The notes under the pieces are model-generated. The model was not told where the DNA came from, ran no database searches, and saw only the letters and a list, made by a program, of their open reading frames with translations. A stretch of DNA of 64,000 bases from Sthenelais limicola. Lineage: Eukaryota > Annelida > Polychaeta > Phyllodocida > Sigalionidae. Positions 41,002-51,128 of this stretch are shown here, one piece after another; positions within the stretch are counted from its first letter, which is position 1, and every line of letters starts with the position of its first letter. Location: NCBI GenBank assembly GCA_942159475.1, contig OW804099.1, forward strand, positions 11,109,146 to 11,173,145, in the 5' to 3' direction. The position numbers were made by a program, and so were the translations under genes.

Positions 41002-43030
41002 TCAATGTTCACACTTCCAAATTGCGTCGCTCTTCCAATCCCCCAGTAGTTGAATATCTGGTACTGTGATACCACACATGTACATATTCACCACAGCACC
41101 TCTGCGTAGACTATGGAGTCAAATGTTCTTTGAAATACCAGACTTTTTTTTTTTTTTTTATTTAACATATTTATACAGCCATAAGTGATAAGGATATACA
41201 AGGCTCACGGGGGCTATTATTTAGCATTGTCCATGATTTTCCGCCAGGGGCTGTTAGGTGCAGTCCTACTACTATAGAAGGAAAGGAGTGGTGCATAAGT
41301 GAAGGTAATTAGTAATTAGTGTAGAAGGAAAGATGATAGTTGTTAATCTACATGATAGGATCAGTTATTCTGTCCGTCCGTAGCAGTGTGTTTTAATCGT
41401 CTGCCATATTGCTTTCAGTCCTGGGGAGTTCCTGTGGTCATGGGATGTTCATTTAATTCTGTGGGTTTCCCCCTTGGGTAAGGTTGTGTGTGATTTGATT
41501 TTGTGACTGAAATGTTTGCGGTTGTCTATGTTTTTTATGTCTGGGGGTAGTTTATTCCATGCCTGGGCACCATAGTACTTAGGGGCTCTCTTAAGTGACT
41601 CGGTTTTTGGTCTGGGCAGAGGAAAGTTGCGTTGTGAGGAAGACCTTGTTTGTCGCCGGGATGGGTTAACAGGCTTGTGGGAGAGTTGTTCTTGGGACCT
41701 GCTATGCATAATTCCCAGAATGAGGTGGTCTCTACGGTCTTGTAGGGGTAGTAGCCCCAGGGATGACCTTATTCCGGACACGCTGTCAAACTTCCCAGCA
41801 TGCGAAATAATCCGAATAGCCCTGTTCTGAAGTCTTTCTAGCTTATCTCGGTTCTGTTGGGTAGCAAATTGATAAAAGGCTGAATTGTAGTCAAAATGTG
41901 GTATTATCATGGTTTTATAGATTTGGAGGCTGGTTTTCTTATTGAGGTAGGTTCTGATTTTTGAGAAGGTGTGGATTTTATAATTTACAGTTTTGATTAC
42001 CTTGTTTACCTGGGCTTGGCAGTTTAATCTGGAATCGAGTACCGTCCCTAGGTAGGTGTAATTGGGTACTTCATTTAGCATTTTGTTGTTGAATTTTAAT
42101 TTTGGTTTGTGTGCATCTAGTTTGGGGGCTCGCTTGCTGATAAACATCCATTTGGTCTTACTGGTGTTGACAGTGAGTTTGTTTGAATCGCAATAATCCT
42201 TGAGCGTATCAAGGGCATCTTGGATTTTGCTTTCCGCACGTTTGGGGCAGGTGTCTGAGAAGTGTAATATTGTGTCATCAGACTGAATGCACCATTTCTT
42301 TAGTGTCGAGAGAGCAAATGAGTAAGCAACTGGAGTCCCTCTAGCATAAGAGATCAAAGGATCATCTGGGTTGGCAGGGCATCGTGTAAACCATTTTTCC
42401 AGTTGTGAAGCCAAACATAAGTCTGAGTTGCTATAGGTTACCGGACATTCAAGGACAATAAGACCGTATTGGTTGGTCTTAGATGACGGCGCCACCACTT
42501 TAATGCCCCAAGTCTCGAAAGTCACATCACGTCTCTTTAGTAAGTGCAAGTTCAGGTCATCTGAAAATACATGGCATTTGCGTAACAATGTTCTGAAGCA
42601 CAATAGAAACCCCAACCAACAAGCAGTTAATTTGTCTGACGATAAGTCCACACATTGGAAGATCTGCTATATTTCAGTTGGCAGAATTCCTTCCTTGGGA
42701 TTTGTTTTCTCACCTAATTTCCTTTTTAAACCCCTCATCAACAGTTTCAGGCCAAAGTCCTCTCTCATGTTCTGTCCTGTATGCAATTTACTCAAGTGGT
42801 TTACTGCCGAGAACAAGTTATCCAAGTATGAATAGCATAGTCTGGACGAAGAATAAACTAAAAACATTGCTAGATTATCCGCTGTCACTGGTATTGCCGT
42901 CATTTCATGTAAGTGACAAAACTCGTAATACTGGTTCCATTGGCTATTTCGTGTGCGCCTAGAAGATTCAGCTAAGGCCTGCTGCTTTATCTGACATACT
43001 TGTAACTTAAAGTGGCTAAGATAGTTTGGG
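41002..43030 (-). pseudogene. DIRS-like tyrosine recombinase, interrupted
   Basis: Minus-strand text runs QALAESSRRTRNSQWNQYYE (N-terminal helical part), LRKCHVFSDDLN (box with the first catalytic Arg), KTNQYGLIVLECP, LKKWCIQS, then after a LINE insertion HSLRRGAVVNMYMCG (H-x-x-R) and LLGDWKSDAIWKCEH. Damage: in-frame TAG at 42667-42669, the insertion at 41145-42278, TGA at 41119-41121, and a Cys where the catalytic Tyr of related enzymes would fall (K-Y to K-C). In DIRS-type retroelements this enzyme integrates circular DNA copies. It lies downstream of the RT/RNase H part in the same orientation, the DIRS order. Confidence 0.8.
41145..42278 (-). mobile_element. 5'-truncated LINE inserted in the DIRS recombinase
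   Basis: It begins exactly at the catalytic box (QS-DDTILHF for YADD) and encodes SNKLTVNTSKTKWMFISKR, NYTYLGTVLDSRLN, IIPHFDYNSAFYQF and YYGAQAWNKLPPDIKN, the distal reverse-transcriptase and end region of a CR1/Jockey-type ORF2, up to HRIK and stop at 41449. The 3' part ends AATAAA plus an A-run (to 41145). AGTCTG on the minus strand flanks it (plus 41139-41144 and 42279-42284), the target duplication. By chance it continues the host frame. Confidence 0.85.
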
Positions 43031-43685
43031 AGTAGTCAAGAATCGACTTGAAAATTCCCCCAACAACTAAATCAAACCTTCCTAGTCCTATTACACTCTT
43101 ATTTTTCTTTTAGCTTTCCCATTTACTGTGAAAATACAATCCTCTTGAAACTGTTGCCTGCTCCTCTCTGCACCGCCTCCATGACAGTTTGAATTCATAG
43201 AACCAGGTCACATTGTGGTTTAGGAGAACTGTCAATCTAGCTCAAATCACAAAATGGCCAGTGTCATTCCTATTTTTTTGCTCTAACTTAGTTCTCTCCC
43301 TTCCTGATTCACTTTTAGATTAAATGTATTATTTGGACTTCCTTTGTAACTTTGAAAAATGCATTACAAAACAGTATCCCTTTCCCAGTCATGTTGTGGT
43401 TACACTGGCCACACTGAGTCACCTCGGCGCTGACTGGAGGAATCTCTCATGTGACCTACTGCGCATGACAACCCCACTAACCACAACGGCCGCTCACCCG
43501 AATTTGCGACGGTCGGGATAAATAAATTCACTCTCTTCATGGTAAAATATCTGTTAAAGTATGAAATATATAATTTCCGCATTTCCAGGGATGTGTTAGG
43601 TAGGTTCAGATGCACAACATACTAGACTATTGGGCAGAAATTCCGTTACTCGTGATTCTAACCCAGAACAGTGAGAAGAGTCACT
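43031..43685. other. DIRS-like element, spacer between RNase H and recombinase
   Basis: No convincing domain on the minus strand. In related elements this space holds the RNase H tail and sometimes a methyltransferase-like frame, which I do not see. Confidence 0.35.
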
Positions 43686-44765
43686 TTAAGCCGCCCTGCA
43701 GAAGTAAGAAGGACAGATTCTAATACTGTACTTAATACATATCCAGAAAATATCTTGGAGAACATCTACTTCAATTCTATTTCTAGGTCTGCATTGAGAC
43801 AAGATACGATTAGTTTTGACAGACAGACCTGCAAAATCGATACTAGTACCCTTCAGACAGTAAGCGAGTTCTTGTAAACTATGACGTACAATCAATAATT
43901 CTAAGACCTCTTTATCATTAGAATCAGGAACCTGAGGTACAACAATATCTGAGTCACTACAACCACTAGCGGGATTATCCCCTTGTCTTTCAAAGACATC
44001 AGTAATTACATTGCGATCACATTCAGTTGCAAAGACACCTGCAGAGACTTGAATTCGTATACATTTGTCAGTTTTTAGATCGGAGAAATCATATGTGCCA
44101 TTAAAGACATCCGCACAATTAATCCATCAATCTAGGTCAGAATTTACCAGTTGAGTGACTCGTCGTCTGCGATATTTACATCTCAGCATCAAGTTTAGCT
44201 CAGCCAAGATACCCCTACTATGAATTCTGCCGCCTCTAATAGCCCGCAAAGCATGACATAGGATGCCCGCGAGTCTACAAAGTTGTCTTACAGTGGTCCA
44301 TTTTCTGCCAACAAAGAAATTTAGCTCAGCAACTAACTTAGTAACTTTCTTTTCGGGTAAGCGTAATTGGCAGTTGGCTGTGTCTATCTCGATGCCCAAG
44401 TAGGTACATAATTGTGAAGGACTTGTTAGTTTTTCCCAACAGATGTAAAAACCTAGGTCTCTCAAGAGAGCAATAACAGCACGCTGACTTTCAATACAGT
44501 TGTCATAGGTATCTGACCAAATCAGGAAATCATCGAGGTATGAAACCACCTTATGTCCCCTATCAATGAGAATCCTACCAACGGCATCCGTAATTCTAGT
44601 GAAACAAAAGGGGGCGGTTCTAGCACCAAAACACATGAAATTGTCACATAAATATTCTGTGCCTCGGTCAAAGGACCAAGCCAAACCAAATAAAGAACGT
44701 TGACTTGGATGCCACAGACCGGTGAATATCACAACAATTATACATACATTCAATGAATCTATCAC
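43686..44765 (-). pseudogene. DIRS-like reverse transcriptase and RNase H, truncated
   Basis: Minus frame 44765-44130: SLFGLAWSFDRGTEYLC, CFGARTAPFCFTRITDAV, VVSYLDDFLIWSD (catalytic YLDD at about 44529-44540), LGIEIDTANCQLRLPEKKV, CRLAGILCHALRAI. A single TGA (44127-44129) interrupts LVNSDLD*WINCADVFNGTY; the frame then continues as RNase H-like text to EVDVLQDIFWICIKYSIRI and a stop at 43686. The RT N-terminal palm start and any gag are missing: homology stops near 44715, just before a GATATC-rich MITE. Function once: copying the element RNA. Confidence 0.8.
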
Positions 44766-44779
44766 ATATCCACAATTTA

Positions 44780-45026
44780 TTTATTGGCAAACTTTTGATT
44801 TTCGGATGTGAATTGTTTATATCTAAAGTTAATTTCTTATATATTTATGGATATCAAGAATTGAATTGTTGATATCCAAAATTAAATTGTGGATATCCAT
44901 AATTCAATTCTTGATATCCAAAATTAAATTCTTGATATCCGAAATTGAATTCTGGATATCCAAAATTCAATTTCGGATATCAAGAATTGAATTTTGGATA
45001 TATATCAAAAGTTTGCCAATAAATGA
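44780..45026. mobile_element. GATATC-containing MITE with TTTATTGGCAAACTTTTGAT ends
   Basis: Left TTATTGGCAAACTTTTGATT and right ATCAAAAGTTTGCCAATAAA are inverted, about 245 bp apart. Between them are alternating GAATTGTGGATATCC and GGATATCCAAAATTC steps like those at 39.8-40.8 kb. Confidence 0.7.
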
Positions 45027-45415
45027 ATTGTGGATATGTGATATCCATAATTCAACTTTATTATTATGTCAAATTTGGGGTGACCGAACACCACACAACA
45101 CGCTCCCCTTAATGTGCGACACACAGAGCTTCCAAAAGGCTGATAAAATTTGACATAAGACATCCAGAAATGTATTAAAAATAGACATGAGACACAGTGA
45201 TTTATTTAACAGGCGACACACGACATTGTATCGACCGTTAATATAATTAATGTATTGCTTAAAAAGTGACACGAGACATCATTGGATTGTTTTAAAAAAT
45301 GACATGGGACATGGAAAAAATTCTTATCATGTAACACTCAGACATAAAAAATGGGACCCATATATACCCCTTGTAGAGAGTACATGAGAGCCAATGAGCA
45401 GAAATAGCGATGGTG
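45027..45415. other. Gene D 3' flank, no gene
   Basis: GACACACGACATT / GACACGAGACATC / GACATGGGACATGG phrases repeat loosely between about 45115 and 45320. No feature with clear ends. Confidence 0.35.
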
Positions 45416-48400
45416 TCACAGAGCAGCTGTCAGAGGTTTTACCCCAGAATGTGTTCTCATGTGATCCATCACGACTCCAGCCTGGCCTGCCATGAAGTCA
45501 CACAAAGGATTTGTAGCAGGCTTTACTTCACTGTGGTTTAACATGTGTGTCTGCAGGTCTACAGCCTGTGCTGCCCTATAGTCACACACAGTACATTCAT
45601 GTGTCATCATGTGTTTCCTCAGGTCTCCAGCCTGTGCTGCCTTATAGTCACACTCAGTACATTTATAAGGCTTGTTTCCAGTATGTGTCATCATATGTCT
45701 AGCCAGGAGCCCGACCTGTGCTGTCCTATAGTCACACACCATACATTCATGTGTCTTTATGTGTCTGCTCAGGTCTCCAGCCCGTGCTGTCCTATAGTCA
45801 CACATGGTACATTTATAAGGCTTTTCCCCAGTATGTGTCATCATGTGTTTCCTCAGGGCTCCAGCCTGTGCTGCCCTATAGTCACACTCAGTACATTTAA
45901 GATGCTTTTCCCCAGTATGTGTTATCATGTGATTCCTCAGGTTTCCAGCATGTGCTGTCCTATAGTCACACAAAGTACATTTAATAGGCTTTTCCCCAGT
46001 ATGTGTAATCATGTGTCTCCTCAGGTGTCCAGCCCGTGCTGCCCTATAGTCACACTCAGTGCATTTAAGAGGCTTTTCCCCAGTATGTGTCATCATGTGT
46101 CGCCTCAGTGCTCTAGCCCGTGCTGTCCTATAGTCACACTCAGTACATTCATGAGGCTTTTCCCTAGTATGTGTCATCATGTGTTCCTTCAGAGATCCAG
46201 CCTGTGCCGCCCTATAGTCACACTCAGTACATTCATGAGGCTTTTCCCTAGTATGTGTCATCATGTGTTCCCTCAGGTCTCCAGCCTGTGCTGCCCTATA
46301 GTCACACTCAGTACATTCATGAGGCTTTTCCCTAGTATGTGTCATCATGTGTTCCCTCAGGTCTCCAGCCTGTGCTGTCCTATAGTCACAATCAGTACAT
46401 TCATGAGGTTTTTCCCCAGTATGTGTCATCATGTGTTTCCTCAGGGCTCCAGGCTGTGCTGCCCTATATTCACACTCAGTACATTTAAGAGGCTTTTCCC
46501 CAGTATGTGTAATCATGTGTCTCCTCAGGTGTCCAGCCCGTGCTGCCCTATAGTCACACTCAGTACATTTATGAGTCCTTTCCCCAGTATGTGTCATCAT
46601 GTGATTCCTCAGGTTTCCAGCATATGCTGCCCTATAGTCACACTCAGTACATTTAAGAGGCTTTTCACCAGTATGTGTTCTCATGTGTCGCCTCAGTGCT
46701 CCAGCCCGTGCTGCCCTATAGTCACACTCAGTACACTTATGGGTCCTTTCCCCAGTATGTGTCATCATGTGATTCCTCAGGTTTCCAGCATATGCTGCCC
46801 TATAGTCACACTCAGTACATTTATAAGGCCTTTCCCCAGTATGTGTCATCATGTGTCGCCTCAGTTCTCCAGCCCGTGCTGCCTTATAGTCACACTCAGT
46901 ACATTCATGAGGCTTTTCTCCAGTGTGTGTTCTCACATGTTTCCTCAGGTCTCCAGCCTGTGCAGTCCTATAGTCACACTCAGTACATTTAAAAGGCTTT
47001 TCCCAAGTATGTCTTATCATATGTCTCCTCAGGGTTCCAGGCTGTGCTGCCCTATAGTCACACTCAGTACATTTAAAAGGCCTTTCCCCAGTATGTGTTC
47101 TCACATGTTTCCTCAGGCTCCCAACCCGTGCTGTCCTGTAGTCACACTCAGTACATTTAAAAGGCTTTTCCCCAGTATGTGTCATCATATGTCGTGGCAG
47201 GTCTCCAGCATATTCTGTCCTATAGTCACACTCAGTACATTTATATAGCTTTTCCCTACTATGTGTTCTCATGTGTTTCCTCAGGGATCCAACCTGTGCT
47301 GTCCTATAGTCACACTCAGTACATTTAAGAGGCTTTTCTCCAGTATGTGTTCTCATGTGATTCCTCAGGTTTCCAGCATGTGCTGCCCTATAGTCACACA
47401 TAGTACATTTAAGAGGCTTTTCCCCAGTATGTGTAATCATGTGTCTCCTCAGGTGTCCAGCCTGTGCTGCCCTATAGTCACACTCAGTACATTTAAAAGG
47501 CTTTTCCCCAGTATGTGTCATCATGTGTCGCCTCAGTGCTCTAGCCCGTGCTGCCCTATAGTCACACTCAGTACATTTATAAGAGCTTTCTCCAGTATGT
47601 GTTCTCATGTGACTCGTCAGGGTTGCAAACTCTGCTGCCCTATAGTCACACTCAGTACATTCATGAGGCTTTTCTGCAGTATGTGTTCTCATGTGTTTCC
47701 TCAGGGCTCCAACCTCTACTGCCCTATAGTCACACTCAGTACATTTAAGAGGCTTTTCCCAAGTATGTCTCATCATATGTCTGCTCAGGGTTCCAGCCTG
47801 TGCTGTCCTATAGTCACACTTAGTACATTTAAAAGGCTTTTCCCCAGTATGTGTTCTCACATGTTTCCTCAGGCTCCCAGCCTGTGCTGCCCTATAGTCA
47901 CAATCAGTACATTGATGAGGATTTTCCCTAGTATGTGTTCTCATGTGTTTCCTCAGGGATCCAACCCATGCAGTCCTATAGTCACACTCAGTACATGTAT
48001 GAGGTTTTTCCCCAGTATGTGTCATCATGTGATTCCTCAGGTTTCCAGCCTGTGCTGCCCTATAGTCACACTCAGTACATTTATAAGGTTTTTCCCCAGT
48101 GTGTGTTCTCATGTGACTCGTCAGGGTTGCAAACTCTGCTGCCCTATAGTCACACTCAGTACATTGATGAGGCTTTTCTCCAGTATGTTTTCTCATGTGT
48201 TTCCTCAGGGCTCCAACCTCTACTGCCCTATAGTCACACTCAGTACATTTATGAGGCTTTTCTCCAGTATGTGTTCTCACGTGTCTCCTCAAGTCTCCAG
48301 CTTTTGTTGTCTCATAGTCACACACAGTACATTGATGAGGCTTTTTTTGAGAATGTGTTTGAGTTAAGTGATTCCTACACTTGTATAGTTTTACCCTGGT

Positions 48401-49717
48401 ATTAGAACGGTGGTGTGTGTGCAAATGTTCCTCTAAACTACTGGTCCCTGTAAACCCTTTAACACACACACTACACATCTGTAGTTCCTTCCCTTGATTT
48501 ACAGATTGCAGTGTTGCCATATAGTCACATACAGTACATTCATCATAATATTTCCTCTCAGCACTGTGCATGAATAAATGTTTCTCTAAACTACTGCTCT
48601 CTGTAAACCCTTCAACACACACACTACAATTGTGTAGTTTCTCCCTTGTGTGTGCAGGTAGTGATGCCCTATAGTCATACACAGTACATTTATATTTCCT
48701 CTCAGCACGGTGCATAAGCAAATGTTTCTCTAAACTATTTCGCTCTGTAAACCCTTCAACACAGACACTACAGTTTTGCAGTTTCTCCTCCATTTCAGTA
48801 ACATTATGATGCATCATACCTTCTGACATCAGTAGAGAAGGTGCACTAGTCACACTTGTAGCATTTGCTGCCTGTCCTGTCTCCCCTGTATGAGTCACAC
48901 TGTGATGCATCATACCTTCTGACATCAGTAGAGAAGGTGCACTAGTCACACTTGTAGCATTTGCTGCCTGTCCTGTCTCCCCTGTATGAGTCACACTGTG
49001 ATGCATCATGCCTTCTGACATCAGTACAGAAGGTGCACTAGTCACACTTGTAGCATTTGCTGCCTGTCCTGTCTCCCCTGTATGAGTCACACTGTGATGC
49101 ATCATGCCTTCTGACATCAGTAGAGAAGGTACACTAGTCACACTTGTAGCATTTGCTGCCTGTCCTGTCTCCCCTGTATGAGTCACACTGTGATGCATCA
49201 TACCTTCTGACATCAGTAGAGAAGGTGCACTAGTCACACTTGTAGCATTTGCTGCCTGTCCTGCCTCCCCTATATGAGTCACATTGTGATACATCATACC
49301 TTCTGACATCAGTAGAGAAGGTACACTAGTCACACTTGTAGCATTTGCTGTCCGTCCTGTCTCTCCTGTATGAGTCACACTGTGATGCATCATGCCTTCT
49401 GATATCAGTAGAGAAGGTACACTAGTCACACTTGTAGCATTTGCTGCCTGTCCTGTCTCCCCTGTATGAGTCACACTGTGATGCATCATGCCTTCTGACA
49501 TCAGTAGAGAAGGTGCACTAGTCACACTTGTAGCATTTGCTGCCTGTCCTGTCTCCCCTGTATGAGTCACACTGTGATGCATCATGCCTTCTGACATCAG
49601 TAGAGAAGGTACACTAATCACACTTGTAGCATTTGCTGCCTGTACTGTCTCCCCTGTATGAGTCACACTGTGATGCATCATGCCTTCTGACATCAGTAGA
49701 GAAGGTGCACTAGTCAC
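45416..49717 (-). CDS. Zinc-finger gene D: 10 N-terminal repeats plus about 38 fingers
   Basis: About 1430 residues in one exon. Ten 32-residue repeats ([19 protein letters not shown]...) fill the first 320 residues. Three CSVCVEGFTE-type fingers with HLLMH/HLFMH/HLHTH ends follow, alternating with broken CTVYDYRASLPA and CTVCDYMATLQS fingers. Then come about 35 CTECDYRAA...HMMTH fingers; two linkers are lost (IKTHECMVC, MMTHECTVC). Blocks are duplicated: VEVGALRKH-AEFATLTSH occurs twice, six fingers apart. The frame opens at GTG 49717 directly after TAA (49739-49741), so the first usable ATG is about 49693. The acceptor TTTGCAG at 49824-49830 lies upstream, but the exon start differs from genes B and C. 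Presumed nuclear DNA-binding protein. Confidence 0.85.
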   Translation of the reverse strand: MTSAPSLLMSEGMMHHSVTHTGETVQAANATSVISVPSLLMSEGMMHHSVTHTGETGQAANATSVTSAPSLLMSEGMMHHSVTHTGETGQAANATSVTSVPSLLISEGMMHHSVTHTGETGRTANATSVTSVPSLLMSEGMMYHNVTHIGEAGQAANATSVTSAPSLLMSEGMMHHSVTHTGETGQAANATSVTSVPSLLMSEGMMHHSVTHTGETGQAANATSVTSAPSVLMSEGMMHHSVTHTGETGQAANATSVTSAPSLLMSEGMMHHSVTHTGETGQAANATSVTSAPSLLMSEGMMHHNVTEMEEKLQNCSVCVEGFTERNSLEKHLLMHRAERKYKCTVYDYRASLPAHTREKLHNCSVCVEGFTESSSLEKHLFMHSAERKYYDECTVCDYMATLQSVNQGKELQMCSVCVKGFTGTSSLEEHLHTHHRSNTRVKLYKCRNHLTQTHSQKKPHQCTVCDYETTKAGDLRRHVRTHTGEKPHKCTECDYRAVEVGALRKHMRKHTGEKPHQCTECDYRAAEFATLTSHMRTHTGEKPYKCTECDYRAAQAGNLRNHMMTHTGEKPHTCTECDYRTAWVGSLRKHMRTHTRENPHQCTDCDYRAAQAGSLRKHVRTHTGEKPFKCTKCDYRTAQAGTLSRHMMRHTWEKPLKCTECDYRAVEVGALRKHMRTHTAEKPHECTECDYRAAEFATLTSHMRTHTGESSYKCTECDYRAARARALRRHMMTHTGEKPFKCTECDYRAAQAGHLRRHMITHTGEKPLKCTMCDYRAAHAGNLRNHMRTHTGEKPLKCTECDYRTAQVGSLRKHMRTHSREKLYKCTECDYRTEYAGDLPRHMMTHTGEKPFKCTECDYRTARVGSLRKHVRTHTGERPFKCTECDYRAAQPGTLRRHMIRHTWEKPFKCTECDYRTAQAGDLRKHVRTHTGEKPHECTECDYKAARAGELRRHMMTHTGERPYKCTECDYRAAYAGNLRNHMMTHTGERTHKCTECDYRAARAGALRRHMRTHTGEKPLKCTECDYRAAYAGNLRNHMMTHTGERTHKCTECDYRAARAGHLRRHMITHTGEKPLKCTECEYRAAQPGALRKHMMTHTGEKPHECTDCDYRTAQAGDLREHMMTHTREKPHECTECDYRAAQAGDLREHMMTHTREKPHECTECDYRAAQAGSLKEHMMTHTREKPHECTECDYRTARARALRRHMMTHTGEKPLKCTECDYRAARAGHLRRHMITHTGEKPIKCTLCDYRTAHAGNLRNHMITHTGEKHLKCTECDYRAAQAGALRKHMMTHTGEKPYKCTMCDYRTARAGDLSRHIKTHECMVCDYRTAQVGLLARHMMTHTGNKPYKCTECDYKAAQAGDLRKHMMTHECTVCDYRAAQAVDLQTHMLNHSEVKPATNPLCDFMAGQAGVVMDHMRTHSGVKPLTAAL

Positions 49718-49835
49718 ATTTGTACCATTTGCTGTTTTTTAAGCAGTGACACTGAACAGTGAACAGAACCAGGTGCTAATGGATGAACTCACTCCCAAAT
49801 TTCAGACTCTGGCTGTTCAAACCCTGCAAATAGAG
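49718..49835 (-). promoter_or_regulatory. Splice acceptor and altered 5' exon end of gene D
   Basis: Minus strand AACTGATCAACTTTCTCTAT + TTGCAG|GGTTTGAACAGCC resembles the gene C acceptor. The next 80 bp do not match gene C and contain TAA in the frame of the protein, so translation cannot run from the acceptor in that frame. Confidence 0.5.
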
Positions 49836-49879
49836 AAAGTTGATCAGTTCACATCACGGATAAATCTTTGATTATTTGA

Positions 49880-51128
49880 AATCATTAGTCTATTTACATA
49901 AAGATAGACTGAGGGACTTGGTGCTAGTCTATTCACATAAAGATAGACTGAGGGAATTGGTGCTAGTCTATTTACATAAAGATAGACTGAGGGAATTGGT
50001 GCTAGTCTATTTACATAAAGATAGACTGAGGGAATTGGTGCTAGTCTATTTACATTAAGATAGACTGAGGGAATTGGTGCTAGTCTATTTACATAGATAT
50101 AGACTGAGGGACTTGGTGCTAGTCTATTTACATAAAGATAGACTGAGGGAATTGGTGCTAGTCTATTTACATTAAGATAGACTGAGGGACTTGGTGCTAG
50201 TCTATTCACATAGATATAGACTGAGGGAATTGGTGCTAGTCTATTTACATAAAGATAGACTGAGGGAATTGGTGCTAGTCTATTTACATTAAGATAGACT
50301 GAGGGAATTGGTGCTAGTCTATTCACATAGATATAGACTGAGGGACTTGGTGCTAGTCTATTTACATTGAGGTAGGCTGAGGGAATTGGTGCTAGTCTAA
50401 CCACATTGATATAGGCTAAGGGAATTGGTGCTAGTCTAACCACATTGATATAGGCTAAGGGACTTGGTGCTAGTCTAACCACATTGATATAGGCTAAGGG
50501 ACTTGGTGCTAGTCTAACCACATTGATATAGGCTAAGGGACTTGGTGCTAGTCTATTCACATAGATATAGGCTGAGGGACTTGGTGCTAGTCTATTCACA
50601 TTGAGATAGGCTGAGGGACTTGGTGCTAGTCTATTCACATTGAGATAGGCTGAGGGACTTGGTGCTAGTCTATTCACATATAGATAGACTGAGGGACTTG
50701 GTGCTAGTCTATTTACATAAAGATAGGCTGAGGGACTTGGTGCTAGTCTAATTCCACATTGAGATAGGCTGAGGGACTTGGTGCTAGTCTATTCACATTG
50801 AGATAGACTGAGGGACTTGGTGCTAGTCTAACCACATTGAGATAGACTGAGGGACTTGGTGCTAGTCTAACCACATTGATATAGACTGAGGGACTTGGTG
50901 CTAGTCTAACCACATTGAGATAGACTGAGGGACTTGGTGCTAGTCTAACCACATAGATATAGGCTGAGGGAATTGGTGCTAGTCTATTCACATTGAGATA
51001 GACTGAGGGACTTGGTGCTAGTCTATTTACATTGAGATAGACTGAGGGACTTGGTGCTAGTCTAACCACATTGAGCTAGGCTAGGGGAATTGGTGCTAGT
51101 CTATTCACATTGAAATAGACTGAGGGAC
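49880..51128. repeat. 39-bp minisatellite, about 32 copies
   Basis: The unit GACTGAGGGAATTGGTGCTA + GTCTATTTACATAAAGATA is 39 bp with AATTGG/CTTGG and CATAAAG/CATTGAG/CATTGAT variants in patches. Because 39 = 13 x 3, a minus frame of 277 residues repeats 13 residues (NRLAPSPSAYLNV). It starts about 60 bp upstream of the gene D exon and, if that acceptor is used, lies in its intron, so the frame is not taken as a gene. Confidence 0.95.

Noticed and set aside
45545..48367. Long plus-strand frames opposite gene D (567 and 368 residues, rich in Cys-Pro-Ile-Val-Thr)
   Set aside because: Antisense shadow of the zinc-finger array; the 84-bp finger unit keeps antisense frames open. The same applies opposite genes A, B and C.
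49844..51069. 277- and 108-residue minus frames with a 13-residue cycle (NRLAPSPSAYLNV)
   Set aside because: The 39-bp unit is divisible by 3 and lacks stops; the array probably lies in the intron of gene D. No start context or domain.
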